From Hyphomicrobiales bacterium (GTDB lineage Bacteria > Pseudomonadota > Alphaproteobacteria > Rhizobiales > Rhizobiaceae): DNA of 64,000 bases. The position numbers were made by a program, and so were the translations under genes. The notes under the pieces are model-generated. The model saw only the letters and a program-made list of their open reading frames with translations. It did not search any database and was not told the DNA's origin. Positions 18,521 through 27,097 of the stretch are shown here, piece by piece. The stretch covers positions 36,101 through 100,100 of the forward strand of contig UBNQ01000012.1 in the NCBI GenBank assembly GCA_900466875.1, read 5' to 3'. Every line of letters begins with the position of its first letter. Position 1 is the stretch's first letter.

Positions 18521-20341
18521 ATGTTCGGCTGGACGAACCTTGTCATCGGCCTTTTGCAGCAGACCTGCGTCTATCTCGTCATCGCCTACCTGTTCAGCAA
18601 GACGCCCCTGTTTCTGCCGCTGATGCAGGTCACCGTCCGGCCATCGCGCAAGATCGCCTGTTACGTCATCTTCTCCATGTTCTGCATCATGGGCACCTAT
18701 TTCGGCCTGCATATCGATGAGGCGATTGCCAATACGCGTGCGATCGGCGCCGTGCTCGGCGGCATTTTAGGCGGCCCGCTCGTCGGCCTTGCGGTTGGCC
18801 TCACGGGCGGCATGCACCGCTATTCGCTCGGCGGCTTCACAGCACTTGCCTGCGCGATCGCGACCACGGCGGAAGGGCTGATCGGCGGACTGGTTCACAG
18901 CTATCTCATGCGTCGCAAAAGGACCGATCTCCTCTTCTGGCCTCCCCTGATCGCCGGCGTGACGCTTGTCGCCGAAATCGTCCAGATGTCGATCATCCTG
19001 ATCGTCGCGCGCCCCTTCGTCGATTCAGCCCATGTCGTCGAGACGATCGTTTTGCCGATGACGGTGGCCAACACCGTCGGTGCCGCGATGTTCATGAACA
19101 TCCTCGGCGACCGGCGCAAGCTCTTCGAAACCCATTCGACGATCTTCTCCGGCAAGGCGTTGAAGATCGCAGAGCGCGCCGAAGGCGTGCTGCGCAAAGG
19201 TTTCAACGCCGAAAACAGTACCAAGGTCGCCCGTATTCTTTACGAGGAGGCCAATGTCGGCGCGGTCGCCATTACCGATCGCGAAAAGATCCTCGCCTTC
19301 ATAGGCATCGGTGCCGATCATCACCTGCCCGGCCGCGCGATCACATCCGCCCAGACCATGGAGGCAATCGCCGAGAACAAGGTCATGTATGCCGATGGCG
19401 ACGAGGTCAGTTATCAGTGCTCGATCCATCCGAATTGCCCGCTCGGGTCGTCGCTCGTCATTCCGCTGAAAGGCGAGGACAACGCCGTCATCGGCACGAT
19501 CAAGCTCTATGAGCCGAAGACGAAACTGTTTTCCACCTTCAACCGCTCGCTCGGCGAAGGCGTGGCGCGCCTGCTCTCCGCCCAGATTCTCGCCGGCCGT
19601 TATGAGCGCCAGAAACAGATGCTGGTCGAGTCCGAAATCAAGCTCCTGCATGCGCAGGTCAATCCGCATTTTCTCTTCAACACGCTCAACACCCTGTCGG
19701 CCATCATCCGGATCGACCCGGGCGAAGCGCGCAATCTCGTACAGAACCTTTCGACCTTTTTCCGCAAGAACCTGAAACGAACGAACGACATCGTCACGCT
19801 GTCCGACGAGATCGAGCATGTGAACGCCTATCTGCAGATCGAAAAGGCGCGTTTTCGCGATCACCTGCAGATCGAGATCGATGTTCCGGAAGATCTGGCA
19901 CAGGTCCATCTTCCGGCCTTTTCGCTCCAGCCCCTGGTCGAAAATGCCATCAAGCACGGCACGTCGCAGCTGATCGGAGAGGGCCGGATCACGATCTCGG
20001 CAAGGCCGGACGGCAACGACCTGCTGATATCGGTGACCGACAATGCCGGCCTGTTCGTCCGCAAACCGTCCGTCGATGGCGGGCTCGGCATGAATATCGT
20101 CGACCGCCGCACCAAGGGGCATTTCGGCGACGCCTATGGCATCGATGTGAAATGGGAGGCGGAAACGTTCACCACCGTGAACCTGCGCGTGCCGATGGGC
20201 GAACAGGTACACGACCACGGCCACCACCATGATGGCCAGCATGCCCATCATCACGATCATTCACATGATGACGCAGCACCCAGCCGCATACCCCTTCGCG
20301 GCCGCCTGAAGGTCGCGCGTCTCTGGTCGACAGCGAAGTAG
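18521..20341 (+). CDS. LytS/BtsS-type sensor histidine kinase with His-rich tail
   Basis: A membrane sensor kinase of 606 residues. The N-terminal 200 residues form the 5TM LytS-type sensor domain, with the family motif L-G-G-x-L-G-G-P-L-V-G and G-G-x-H-R-Y. A GAF-like domain follows (about 220-360), then the HisKA-type box N-P-H-F-L-F-N with His383 as the likely phospho-acceptor, then an ATPase domain (P-L-V-E-N-A-I-K-H-G; G-L-G-M-N-I-V). In E. coli the related BtsS senses pyruvate. The genes for a CstA-family transporter and a LytTR regulator lie next to it, so a Bts-like system is inferred. The last 45 residues contain a His/Asp-rich run (codons near 20209-20270) that could bind metal; I do not expect this in family members. 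Confidence 0.92.
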   Translation: MFGWTNLVIGLLQQTCVYLVIAYLFSKTPLFLPLMQVTVRPSRKIACYVIFSMFCIMGTYFGLHIDEAIANTRAIGAVLGGILGGPLVGLAVGLTGGMHRYSLGGFTALACAIATTAEGLIGGLVHSYLMRRKRTDLLFWPPLIAGVTLVAEIVQMSIILIVARPFVDSAHVVETIVLPMTVANTVGAAMFMNILGDRRKLFETHSTIFSGKALKIAERAEGVLRKGFNAENSTKVARILYEEANVGAVAITDREKILAFIGIGADHHLPGRAITSAQTMEAIAENKVMYADGDEVSYQCSIHPNCPLGSSLVIPLKGEDNAVIGTIKLYEPKTKLFSTFNRSLGEGVARLLSAQILAGRYERQKQMLVESEIKLLHAQVNPHFLFNTLNTLSAIIRIDPGEARNLVQNLSTFFRKNLKRTNDIVTLSDEIEHVNAYLQIEKARFRDHLQIEIDVPEDLAQVHLPAFSLQPLVENAIKHGTSQLIGEGRITISARPDGNDLLISVTDNAGLFVRKPSVDGGLGMNIVDRRTKGHFGDAYGIDVKWEAETFTTVNLRVPMGEQVHDHGHHHDGQHAHHHDHSHDDAAPSRIPLRGRLKVARLWSTAK

Positions 20342-20396
20342 CCCGCCGAACGAAAAGACCTGCCGCGCGTGGCCTTGAAAAGCTGAAAAACTCTCA

Positions 20397-20425
20397 ACCG
20401 CTTAAGGTTCATTCTCCGCCGCTCG
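20397..20425 (+). promoter_or_regulatory. BtsR-like direct repeat upstream of cstA
   Basis: ACCGCTTA at 20397-20404 and GCCGCTCG at 20418-20425 are separated by exactly 13 bp. As I recall it, the E. coli BtsR (YehT) site is a direct repeat of ACC(G/A)CT(C/T)A with a 13-bp spacer. The first half-site matches 8 of 8 positions and the second 6 of 8. It ends about 88 bp before the cstA start. The motif is quoted from memory and binding is inferred. Confidence 0.5.
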
Positions 20426-20513
20426 CACCGCGATGGCGCCGCTGACCGAAACACCCACTCCCGCTTATTTTACGCGCGTGTAGCGTGACGTCATTCCATA
20501 CGGAGGACGTATT

Positions 20514-22325
20514 ATGAGCAATGCTTTATCGATTGTCATCGGTTCGGCCTGCATCCTTGCCATCTGCTACCGCTTCTACGGTATCTTCTTTGTCCGCAAG
20601 GTGCTTGGTATCAACGACGCCGAAATCACCCCGTCGCACACGCTGGCGGATGGACGCAATTACGTGCCCACCAAAAAGTGGGTGAATGCCGGCCAGCACT
20701 TTGCCGCCATCGCCGCCGCCGGCCCGCTTGTCGGCCCGGTTCTTGCCGCCCAATACGGTTATCTGCCCGGTCTGATCTGGCTTCTCGTCGGCTGCGTCGT
20801 CGGCGGCGCGGTGCATGACACGGTCGTGCTCTTCGCTTCGATGAAGCACAAGGGCTCGTCGCTGTCGGAAGTGGCCAAGGCGGAACTCGGCCCGGTCGCC
20901 GGCTGGTGCACCGGTCTCGCGATGCTGTTCATCATCACCATCACCATGGCAGGCCTTTCGATGGTCGTCGTCCATGCGCTGGAACGCAACCCCTGGGGCA
21001 CGTTCGCCGTCTTCATGACCATCCCGATCGCCATGATCGTCGGCCTTTATGAGAAGATGGGCGGCAACGGCAAGATCGCAACCTATGTCGGCCTCGCCGC
21101 CATCCTCGCCTCGGTCTTTGCAGGCCCCTATGTCCAGGAATCGGCACTCGGCCAGTGGTTCACTTTCCACTACGATACGCTCGGCGTCATGCTGCCGATC
21201 TATGCCTTCCTAGCCAGCGCTCTGCCCGTCTGGCTGCTTCTGACCCCGCGCGGTTATCTGTCGAGCTTCCTCAAGATCGGCGTGTTTGCAGCGCTCGTCG
21301 TCGGCGTCGTCATCATCAACCCTGAAATCAAGATGCCGGCTCTCACCGAGTTCATCCATGGCGGCGGCCCGGTTCTGGCCGGCCCGGTATGGCCCTTCAT
21401 CTCGATCACCATTGCATGTGGCGCGATCTCGGGCTTCCATGCCTTCATCGGCTCGGGCACCACGCCCAAGCTGGTCGACAAGTGGAGCGACATTCGTCCC
21501 GTTGCCTTCGGCATGATGCTGGTCGAATGCCTCGTTGCAGTGCTCGCCCTCATCGCCGCAACCGCCCTGCCGATGGCCGACTACTTCGCCATCAATGCTT
21601 CACCTGAAGTCTTCGCCACGCTCGGCATGACCGTTCAGGACCTGCCACGCCTCGAACAGGCAATCGGCATGGACCTTGCCGGCCGTACCGGTGGCGCCGT
21701 AACGCTGGCCGTCGGCATGACCGAGATCTTTACCAGCATTCCCTGGTTCAAGACACTCGCCGCCTACTTCTTCCAGTTCGTCATCATGTTCGAAGCTGTC
21801 TTCATCCTGACCGCGATCGACTCGGGCACCCGCGTCGCCCGCTACCTGATCCAGGATATCCTCGGGGACCTCTGGGCTCCGATGAAGCAGATCAACTGGC
21901 TGCCGGGCTCGATCTTCGCCAGCATCGTCGCCTGCCTTCTCTGGGGTTATCTTCTCAATTCGGGCGACATCAACTCGGTCTGGGCCCTGTTCGGCGTGTC
22001 GAACCAGATGATGGCCTCGCTGGGTCTCACCATCGGCGCAACCATCATCCTGCGGCTCTCGGCCAAGCGGATCTACATGCTGACCTGCCTCATCCCACTC
22101 GCCTACCTGTTCGTGACCGTGAACTATGCAGGCTACTGGATGATCGCCAATGTCTACCTCAACGAAGCAGCCAAGGGCTATAACCCGGTCAACGCCGTCC
22201 TTTCGATGATCATGATGGCGCTGGGCATTATCATCCTCGTCACCGCGATCTTCAAGTGGAAGGACATGCTTCGCACCGACAGAGCTGGTGGCAACGAGAA
22301 ATATCTCAGCACACCGGCCGAATAA
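20514..22325 (+). CDS. CstA-family carbon/peptide transporter (BtsT/CstA-like)
   Basis: A polytopic inner-membrane transporter of 603 residues, almost entirely hydrophobic segments. CstA-family hallmarks include F-Y-G-I-F-F-V-R-K-V-L near the start, G-P-L-V-G-P-V-L-A-A-Q-Y-G-Y and H-D-T-V-V-L-F-A-S-M, I-A-C-G-A-I-S-G-F-H-A-F-I-G-S-G-T-T-P-K, and L-T-A-I-D-S-G-T-R-V-A-R-Y. Related E. coli proteins move pyruvate (BtsT, CstA) and possibly peptides; here pyruvate is the likelier cargo because of the adjoining BtsS/BtsR-like genes. At about 600 residues it is shorter than E. coli BtsT (about 716), like many alphaproteobacterial members. The start follows GGAGGA. A strong terminator lies at 22355-22398. 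Confidence 0.92.
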   Translation: MSNALSIVIGSACILAICYRFYGIFFVRKVLGINDAEITPSHTLADGRNYVPTKKWVNAGQHFAAIAAAGPLVGPVLAAQYGYLPGLIWLLVGCVVGGAVHDTVVLFASMKHKGSSLSEVAKAELGPVAGWCTGLAMLFIITITMAGLSMVVVHALERNPWGTFAVFMTIPIAMIVGLYEKMGGNGKIATYVGLAAILASVFAGPYVQESALGQWFTFHYDTLGVMLPIYAFLASALPVWLLLTPRGYLSSFLKIGVFAALVVGVVIINPEIKMPALTEFIHGGGPVLAGPVWPFISITIACGAISGFHAFIGSGTTPKLVDKWSDIRPVAFGMMLVECLVAVLALIAATALPMADYFAINASPEVFATLGMTVQDLPRLEQAIGMDLAGRTGGAVTLAVGMTEIFTSIPWFKTLAAYFFQFVIMFEAVFILTAIDSGTRVARYLIQDILGDLWAPMKQINWLPGSIFASIVACLLWGYLLNSGDINSVWALFGVSNQMMASLGLTIGATIILRLSAKRIYMLTCLIPLAYLFVTVNYAGYWMIANVYLNEAAKGYNPVNAVLSMIMMALGIIILVTAIFKWKDMLRTDRAGGNEKYLSTPAE

Positions 22326-22354
22326 ACGGCTCTCCAAAATTCCTCCCGAGCCGG

Positions 22355-22398
22355 AACCGGGCGCATGTGAGACCCACATGCGCCCGGTTCGAATTTTT
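22355..22398 (+). terminator. Rho-independent terminator after cstA (possibly bidirectional)
   Basis: A perfect 15-bp stem joins 22355-22369 to 22375-22389 with a 5-nt loop, followed by GAATTTTT ending at 22398. It lies between the convergent cstA and response-regulator genes. On the minus strand the T-rich stretch is farther from the stem, so termination from that side is less certain. Confidence 0.9.
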
Positions 22399-22436
22399 GG
22401 AGATGACGGTAAAATACCGGATGTAGGAATCTGCGC

Positions 22437-23153
22437 TCAGAGAATTCCGAGCTGTTCCTTCAGCGGGCCGAGAAAACGTCGGCTGACCGGAATGGAACGC
22501 CCGCCAAGGGTCAGGATATTGGCAACGCCGTTGTCCCCCAGCGCGATATCCTTGATATGCTCCGCATTGACCATGTACTGGCGATGGCAGCGGATCAGCT
22601 TGGTCCGCTCTTCCAGCGTGCGCAGCGTCAGTTCGGTAAAATGCTCATGCCCGTCATTGCCGAGCACATAGATGCCGCCGGGCTTGGAAAAGATCGCCTC
22701 GACCTCTTCGAGCTTCATCAGCCGGATCCGGTTGAGACCGGTGCAGGGAATATGGCGCAGCGGCGGCGCGATATCGAGCAGTTTGGCCTGCTCGCCTGAT
22801 TTCACCTTCCGCAAGCGAGCCAGGGTCTTCTGCAGCCGCTCTTCCTGGATCGGCTTCAACAGGTAGTCGAAGGCATTTTCCTCGAAAGCCCGAACTGCAT
22901 ATTCCTCGTAAGCGGTCAGAAACACGACGCGCGGCATCCGATCGGGGTCGATCATCCTCAACATTTCCAGCCCGGTAACCTGCGGCATGTGAATGTCGAG
23001 AAACATCACGGCCGGAGACAGCCGGTTGATCGCAGCAATCCCTTCGATCGCGTTCGCGCTCTCGCCGACGATTTCGATATCGCTCTCGTCCGCGAGGAGC
23101 GATTTCAGCTCGTCGCGGGCCAGGGTTTCATCGTCTACGATCAGAACTCTCAT
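22437..23153 (-). CDS. LytTR-family response regulator (BtsR/YehT-like)
   Basis: A DNA-binding response regulator of 238 residues, the same size as E. coli BtsR. The receiver domain has D-D-E near residue 7, the phospho-acceptor Asp53 in F-L-D-I-H-M-P, T at L-T-A-Y and K in L-K-P. The C-terminal LytTR domain (about 135-235) contains C-H-R-Q-Y-M-V-N and I-P-V-S-R-R-F. It is convergent with cstA and is the likely partner of the kinase at 18521-20341. Splitting kinase and regulator around their probable target transporter differs from the kinase-regulator operon of E. coli. A direct repeat matching the BtsR site lies upstream of cstA. Confidence 0.93.
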   Translation of the reverse strand: MRVLIVDDETLARDELKSLLADESDIEIVGESANAIEGIAAINRLSPAVMFLDIHMPQVTGLEMLRMIDPDRMPRVVFLTAYEEYAVRAFEENAFDYLLKPIQEERLQKTLARLRKVKSGEQAKLLDIAPPLRHIPCTGLNRIRLMKLEEVEAIFSKPGGIYVLGNDGHEHFTELTLRTLEERTKLIRCHRQYMVNAEHIKDIALGDNGVANILTLGGRSIPVSRRFLGPLKEQLGIL

Positions 23154-23310
23154 GCGCCTAAATCATCCAGCAGGACCGAACCTGTCTTAATAGAATACTG
23201 CGTGTGTACGGAATGTCGCAGCACCGTCGTAATCGGCGGCAAGCATGTCAACCTTGCGGCAGATCAACGATACGCTGCCAGTGAAACTGCCGTAAAATAG
23301 AGAACAAAGA

Positions 23311-23343
23311 AATGGCCCGGTGAAGCGAAGACACCGGGCCATT
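23311..23343 (-). terminator. Terminator after uxaA
   Basis: A 12-bp perfect stem pairs 23311-23322 with 23332-23343 around a 9-nt loop. Read on the minus strand it is followed by TCTTTGTTCT, a T-rich run. It sits 45 bp downstream of the uxaA stop. Confidence 0.8.
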
Positions 23344-23388
23344 GATCTCACAAAGCAAGCCTAAAAATGCGGCCTTGCCCAGCACCCG

Positions 23389-24906
23389 CTACATCACGGC
23401 GCCGATCTGCCACGGCACGAATTCCGCGCCCCCATAACCGAGCTCCTCGCTCTTCGTCTGCTCGCCGGATGCGACGCGGACGATCAGTTCGAACAGCTCC
23501 GTGCCCTTTTCCGCAATCGTCACCCCTTGCGTGACGATGTCACCGCAATTGAGGTCCATGTCGTCCTTCATCCGCTCATACATTTCGGAATTGGTTGAGA
23601 TCTTGATGCAGGGCGTCGGCTTGTAGCCGGAAACCGAACCGCGGCCGGTGGTGAAGACGATCAGGTTGGCACCCGATGCGACCTGGCCCGTCACCGAACA
23701 CGGATCGAAACCGGGGCTGTCCATGAACACAAAACCCTTGCGATCGATCTTTTCGCCGAACTTGTAGACGCCGAGCAAAGGTGCGGTACCACCCTTGGCC
23801 ACTGCGCCGAGCGACTTCTCCAGGATCGTCGTCAACCCGCCCTTCTTGTTGCCGGGGGACGGATTGTTGTCCATCTCGCCGCCGTTGCGGGCGCAATAAT
23901 CCTCCCACCACTTCAGCCGCTCGATCAGCTTGTTGCCGATCTCCGCGGTTTCGGCGCGGCGCGTCAGAAGATGCTCGGCGCCGTAAACTTCAGAGGTTTC
24001 GGAAAGAATGGTGGTTCCGCCATGCCGGACGAGCAGGTCGGAGGCGTAGCCCAAAGCCGGATTGGCGGTAATGCCCGAATAACCGTCCGAGCCGCCGCAT
24101 TGCATGCCGATCGTGATCTCGGAAACCGGAGCAGGCGTACGCGTGGTACGGTTGGCGAACTCGGCAACGCCGCGTAGCTCTTCCAGACCTCTTTCGATCG
24201 TCTTGCGCGTGCCGCCCTCCTGCTGGATCGTCATGTAACGCAGCATGCCGTCCTGGCGGATGCGTCGGCCACCGACGAGATCGGGGATCTGCATCACCTC
24301 ACAGCCGAGGCCAACCAGCAGGATGCCGCCGAAATTGGGGTTCTGCGCATAACCGGACAGTGTCCGGAACAATGTCGCATATCCCTCGCCATCGGTGGAC
24401 ATGCCGCAACCCGTGCCATGCGAGATCGGCACGATACCGTCGACATTCGGAAACGCATCGAGAAAACCGGATTTCTCGGCCGCTTCCGTAATGAAACGGG
24501 CGACCGAACCGGAACAGTTCACCGTCGTGAGAATGCCGATATAGTTGCGCGTGCCGACTTTGCCGTCCGCCCGCTTGTAGCCCATGAACGTGCGGGCTTC
24601 GGTTATTTCGGGCAGCGGCGTATTGGCACTGGCGAAAGCATAGTCCTGAGCGTGTTCACCCATGCCGAGATTGTGGACGTGAATATGATCGCCGGCCGCG
24701 ATATCGATCTTGGCCTGGCCGATAATCTGCCCGTAGCGCAAAACGTTGCCGCCGGCGGGAATTGCGGCGGTGGCAATCTTGTGTCCGCGTGCGATGGCCT
24801 GCCCGGCGGCAACACCGCTAGCAGTAAGGATGTCGCCTGCTGCGAGGTCGCGCAATGCGATCTCGATATTGTCGGCAGGATGAAGGCAAATGCTGTTCTT
24901 GATCAT
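23389..24906 (-). CDS. uxaA: Altronate dehydratase (UxaA)
   Basis: Converts D-altronate to 2-keto-3-deoxygluconate in galacturonate breakdown. The 505 residues contain an N-terminal SAF domain (about 1-90) and the large altronate/galactarate dehydratase domain, with G-R-V-G-T-R-N-Y-like K-V-G-T-R-N-Y-I-G, G-C-G-M-S, G-L-G-C-E and M-Q-C-G-G-S-D-G-Y-S-G motifs bearing cysteines for iron binding. I took the ATG at 24906, preceded by AGGAGA, and not the longer open frame. It lies 116 bp downstream of gntR on the same strand, last of uxuB-uxuA-gntR-uxaA. A galactarate dehydratase (GarD) is the main alternative; the neighbours favour altronate. Confidence 0.9.
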   Translation of the reverse strand: MIKNSICLHPADNIEIALRDLAAGDILTASGVAAGQAIARGHKIATAAIPAGGNVLRYGQIIGQAKIDIAAGDHIHVHNLGMGEHAQDYAFASANTPLPEITEARTFMGYKRADGKVGTRNYIGILTTVNCSGSVARFITEAAEKSGFLDAFPNVDGIVPISHGTGCGMSTDGEGYATLFRTLSGYAQNPNFGGILLVGLGCEVMQIPDLVGGRRIRQDGMLRYMTIQQEGGTRKTIERGLEELRGVAEFANRTTRTPAPVSEITIGMQCGGSDGYSGITANPALGYASDLLVRHGGTTILSETSEVYGAEHLLTRRAETAEIGNKLIERLKWWEDYCARNGGEMDNNPSPGNKKGGLTTILEKSLGAVAKGGTAPLLGVYKFGEKIDRKGFVFMDSPGFDPCSVTGQVASGANLIVFTTGRGSVSGYKPTPCIKISTNSEMYERMKDDMDLNCGDIVTQGVTIAEKGTELFELIVRVASGEQTKSEELGYGGAEFVPWQIGAVM

Positions 24907-25022
24907 TGACGTATCTTTCTCCTGATCCGGCTCCCATGCCGGTTGCATTGCCGGCCGGTTTCCGGGCCATGCGTAGAAACACTTGAATTGTCGTTCGCCT
25001 GACTGTCCGGCTAAAGCGTCAG

Positions 25023-25733
25023 TCAGGCCTCCAGAATTCCCGAACTGCCTCTGGCGGCACGCTTGCGGGACGGCAGGCGTGGCCGGGCATCGTCCAGCCC
25101 AAGCCCGTCGAGATGCCCGAAAACGGTTCGCAGATGGGCACGCATGTGGCCGACGGCCGTTTCGGCATCACCCGCGATGATCGCATCTGCGATCATCTGG
25201 TGCTCGATCAGGGTAACGGCCATCCGGTCGCTGTCCTGCGTGGTGAGATACCGTACGCGATCGAGCTGCGTCTTCGCCCGCAATATCGCATTCCATGCAC
25301 CCGCATAACCGCTGAGTTCGGCGATCAGCGCATGGAAGACGTTGTCGAGCGTGTAGAACGCGTCCCCGTTTCCGACGACCGCAGCCTGCTCGCGCAGATT
25401 GGCCCGGATACGCTCGCGTCCCTCGTCATTCATGCGCTTTATCGCATCCTCGACAAGGGCGCATTCCAGCTTCTCGCGAATATACTGCCCAACCGTGACG
25501 CCTTCGAGCGAGATCGGCGCAACGAACGTCCCGAAATGCGGATAAATGACGACCAGCTCTTCTTCGGCAAGCTTGATGAGAGCCTCGCGCACAGGTGTGC
25601 GGCTCACTTCGAGCTGCTGGCAAAGGTCTGCTTCGGACAAGGGTGCGTCCGGAGCAAGACGGCCGCAGACTATATCTTCCCGTATCTTGTCGAATACCTG
25701 GCCCGTCAAACGGGAACGGCTGCGATCCACCAT
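25023..25733 (-). CDS. GntR-family (FadR/FCD subfamily) regulator of hexuronate genes
   Basis: A transcription factor of 236 residues. The winged-helix domain (1-75) has the GntR hallmark L-E-V-S-R-T-P-V-R-E-A-L. The FCD domain (about 80-210) carries conserved acidic and His residues (D-N-V-F-H, H-M-R-A-H-L), consistent with a metal-assisted sugar-acid site. It lies inside the hexuronate gene cluster, between uxuA and uxaA, so it probably represses these genes and responds to a hexuronate or an intermediate, like ExuR/UxuR. That role is inferred from position. I could not find one convincing shared palindrome in the surrounding promoters. Confidence 0.88.
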   Translation of the reverse strand: MVDRSRSRLTGQVFDKIREDIVCGRLAPDAPLSEADLCQQLEVSRTPVREALIKLAEEELVVIYPHFGTFVAPISLEGVTVGQYIREKLECALVEDAIKRMNDEGRERIRANLREQAAVVGNGDAFYTLDNVFHALIAELSGYAGAWNAILRAKTQLDRVRYLTTQDSDRMAVTLIEHQMIADAIIAGDAETAVGHMRAHLRTVFGHLDGLGLDDARPRLPSRKRAARGSSGILEA

Positions 25734-25863
25734 TCAGTCACTCATCTTGTTTGTTGCGGTCAGGTCGAGTTGTCCTCTTTTGCGAGATTTCCGGCGTATC
25801 GGCAACGTCGATGGCAGTTCACCACAGATGCCGTCGCGGGCTGCGGAAGCAGTGATCTGTCTT

Positions 25864-27054
25864 TTATGCCACGCGCCCCTCCCTGAAAGCCTGCACGGTC
25901 TGCATCACGCCCCGAAGCTCCGCCAACCCCTTGAGACGGCCGACGAAAGAGTAACCGGGATTGGATTTCTGGCCGATATCGTCACCCAGCAGATGTCCGT
26001 GATCGGGGCGCATCGGAATCTGCGGCACCGGATGGCCGATCGATGCGCGACGATCCTCTTCAGCCATGAGAGCCGCCGTCATCGCGACAAGATCCGTATC
26101 GCCGCCGAGATGATCCGCCTCGTAGAACGAACCGTCCGGCTCGCGCGTCGTATTGCGCAGGTGAGCGAAATGGATGCGCGGCGCGAACTCCCTGGTCATG
26201 GCGACAAGATCGTTTTTCGGGTTGGATCCGAACGAGCCGGTGCACAGCGTCAGTCCGCAAGCCTCCTGAGGAACGCCCTTGAACAGCGCCCGCACATCAT
26301 CCGCATTCGACAGGACGCGGGGAAGGCCGAAGATCGGGAAAGCCGGATCGTCAGGATGGATGCATAGCCGTGCCCCCTCCTCTTCCGCCACCGGCGTGAT
26401 CTCGCGCAGGAACTCGATCAGGTTGGCGCGAAGATCCTCCACCCCGATCTGCTGGTAGAGTTCCAGCATGTCCTTGAACGTCGAACGCGTATAGGCAAAG
26501 TCGCGCGCCGGCAGCCAGTCGATGAGATTGCGTTCCAGTTCCGAAATCCTCGCCTCGTCCATGGCCTCGAAACGGGCCTTGGCGGCAGCGACCTGCTCGG
26601 CCGAATAGGATGCTTCGGCGCCTGTCCGGCTGAGAACGAAAAGATCATAGGCCGCGAAGTCGACACTGTCGTAACGCAGCGCATAACCGCCATTCGGCAG
26701 CCGATACATCAGGTTGGTGCGACTCCAGTCGGTGATGACCATGAAATTGTAGCAGATCACCTTGACGCCGCCCCGCGCCACATTGCGGATCGACTGCTTG
26801 TAGTTGTCGATCTTCTCGCGGTAATTGCCGGTGCGGGTCTTGATTTCCTCGCCGACACCGATGCTTTCGACCACCGACCATGTCAGGCCTGCGGCTTCCA
26901 CTTCTGCCTTGCGCTTGGCGATCTCGTCGGACGGCCAGATGCCACCCTGGTTCATGTGATGAAGAGCCGTCACGATGCCGGTCGCACCAGCCTGACGAAT
27001 TTTTTCCAGGCTCACCGGATCATCCGGGCCGAACCAGCGCCATGTCTGTTCCAT
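25864..27054 (-). CDS. uxuA: Mannonate dehydratase
   Basis: Dehydrates D-mannonate to 2-keto-3-deoxygluconate, the third step of glucuronate breakdown. The 396-residue length matches the UxuA family (about 394). Recognisable motifs are the start M-E-Q-T-W-R-W-F-G-P-D-D, L-H-H-M-N-Q-G-G-I-W-P, C-I-H-P-D-D-P, C-T-G-S-F-G-S-N-P-x-N-D and M-R-P-D-H-G-H-L-L-G-D-D, which contain the metal ligands. It follows uxuB by 43 bp on the same strand and is followed by gntR after 130 bp. Confidence 0.96.
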   Translation of the reverse strand: MEQTWRWFGPDDPVSLEKIRQAGATGIVTALHHMNQGGIWPSDEIAKRKAEVEAAGLTWSVVESIGVGEEIKTRTGNYREKIDNYKQSIRNVARGGVKVICYNFMVITDWSRTNLMYRLPNGGYALRYDSVDFAAYDLFVLSRTGAEASYSAEQVAAAKARFEAMDEARISELERNLIDWLPARDFAYTRSTFKDMLELYQQIGVEDLRANLIEFLREITPVAEEEGARLCIHPDDPAFPIFGLPRVLSNADDVRALFKGVPQEACGLTLCTGSFGSNPKNDLVAMTREFAPRIHFAHLRNTTREPDGSFYEADHLGGDTDLVAMTAALMAEEDRRASIGHPVPQIPMRPDHGHLLGDDIGQKSNPGYSFVGRLKGLAELRGVMQTVQAFREGRVA

Positions 27055-27097
27055 ATCAGTCTCCTACCTCACTATATATCGTCCGAAACAACACGCC

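Noticed and set aside
20427..20460. Further ACCG-type half-sites upstream of cstA
   Set aside because: ACCGCGAT and ACCGAAAC match the recalled BtsR motif poorly and their spacing is not 13 bp.
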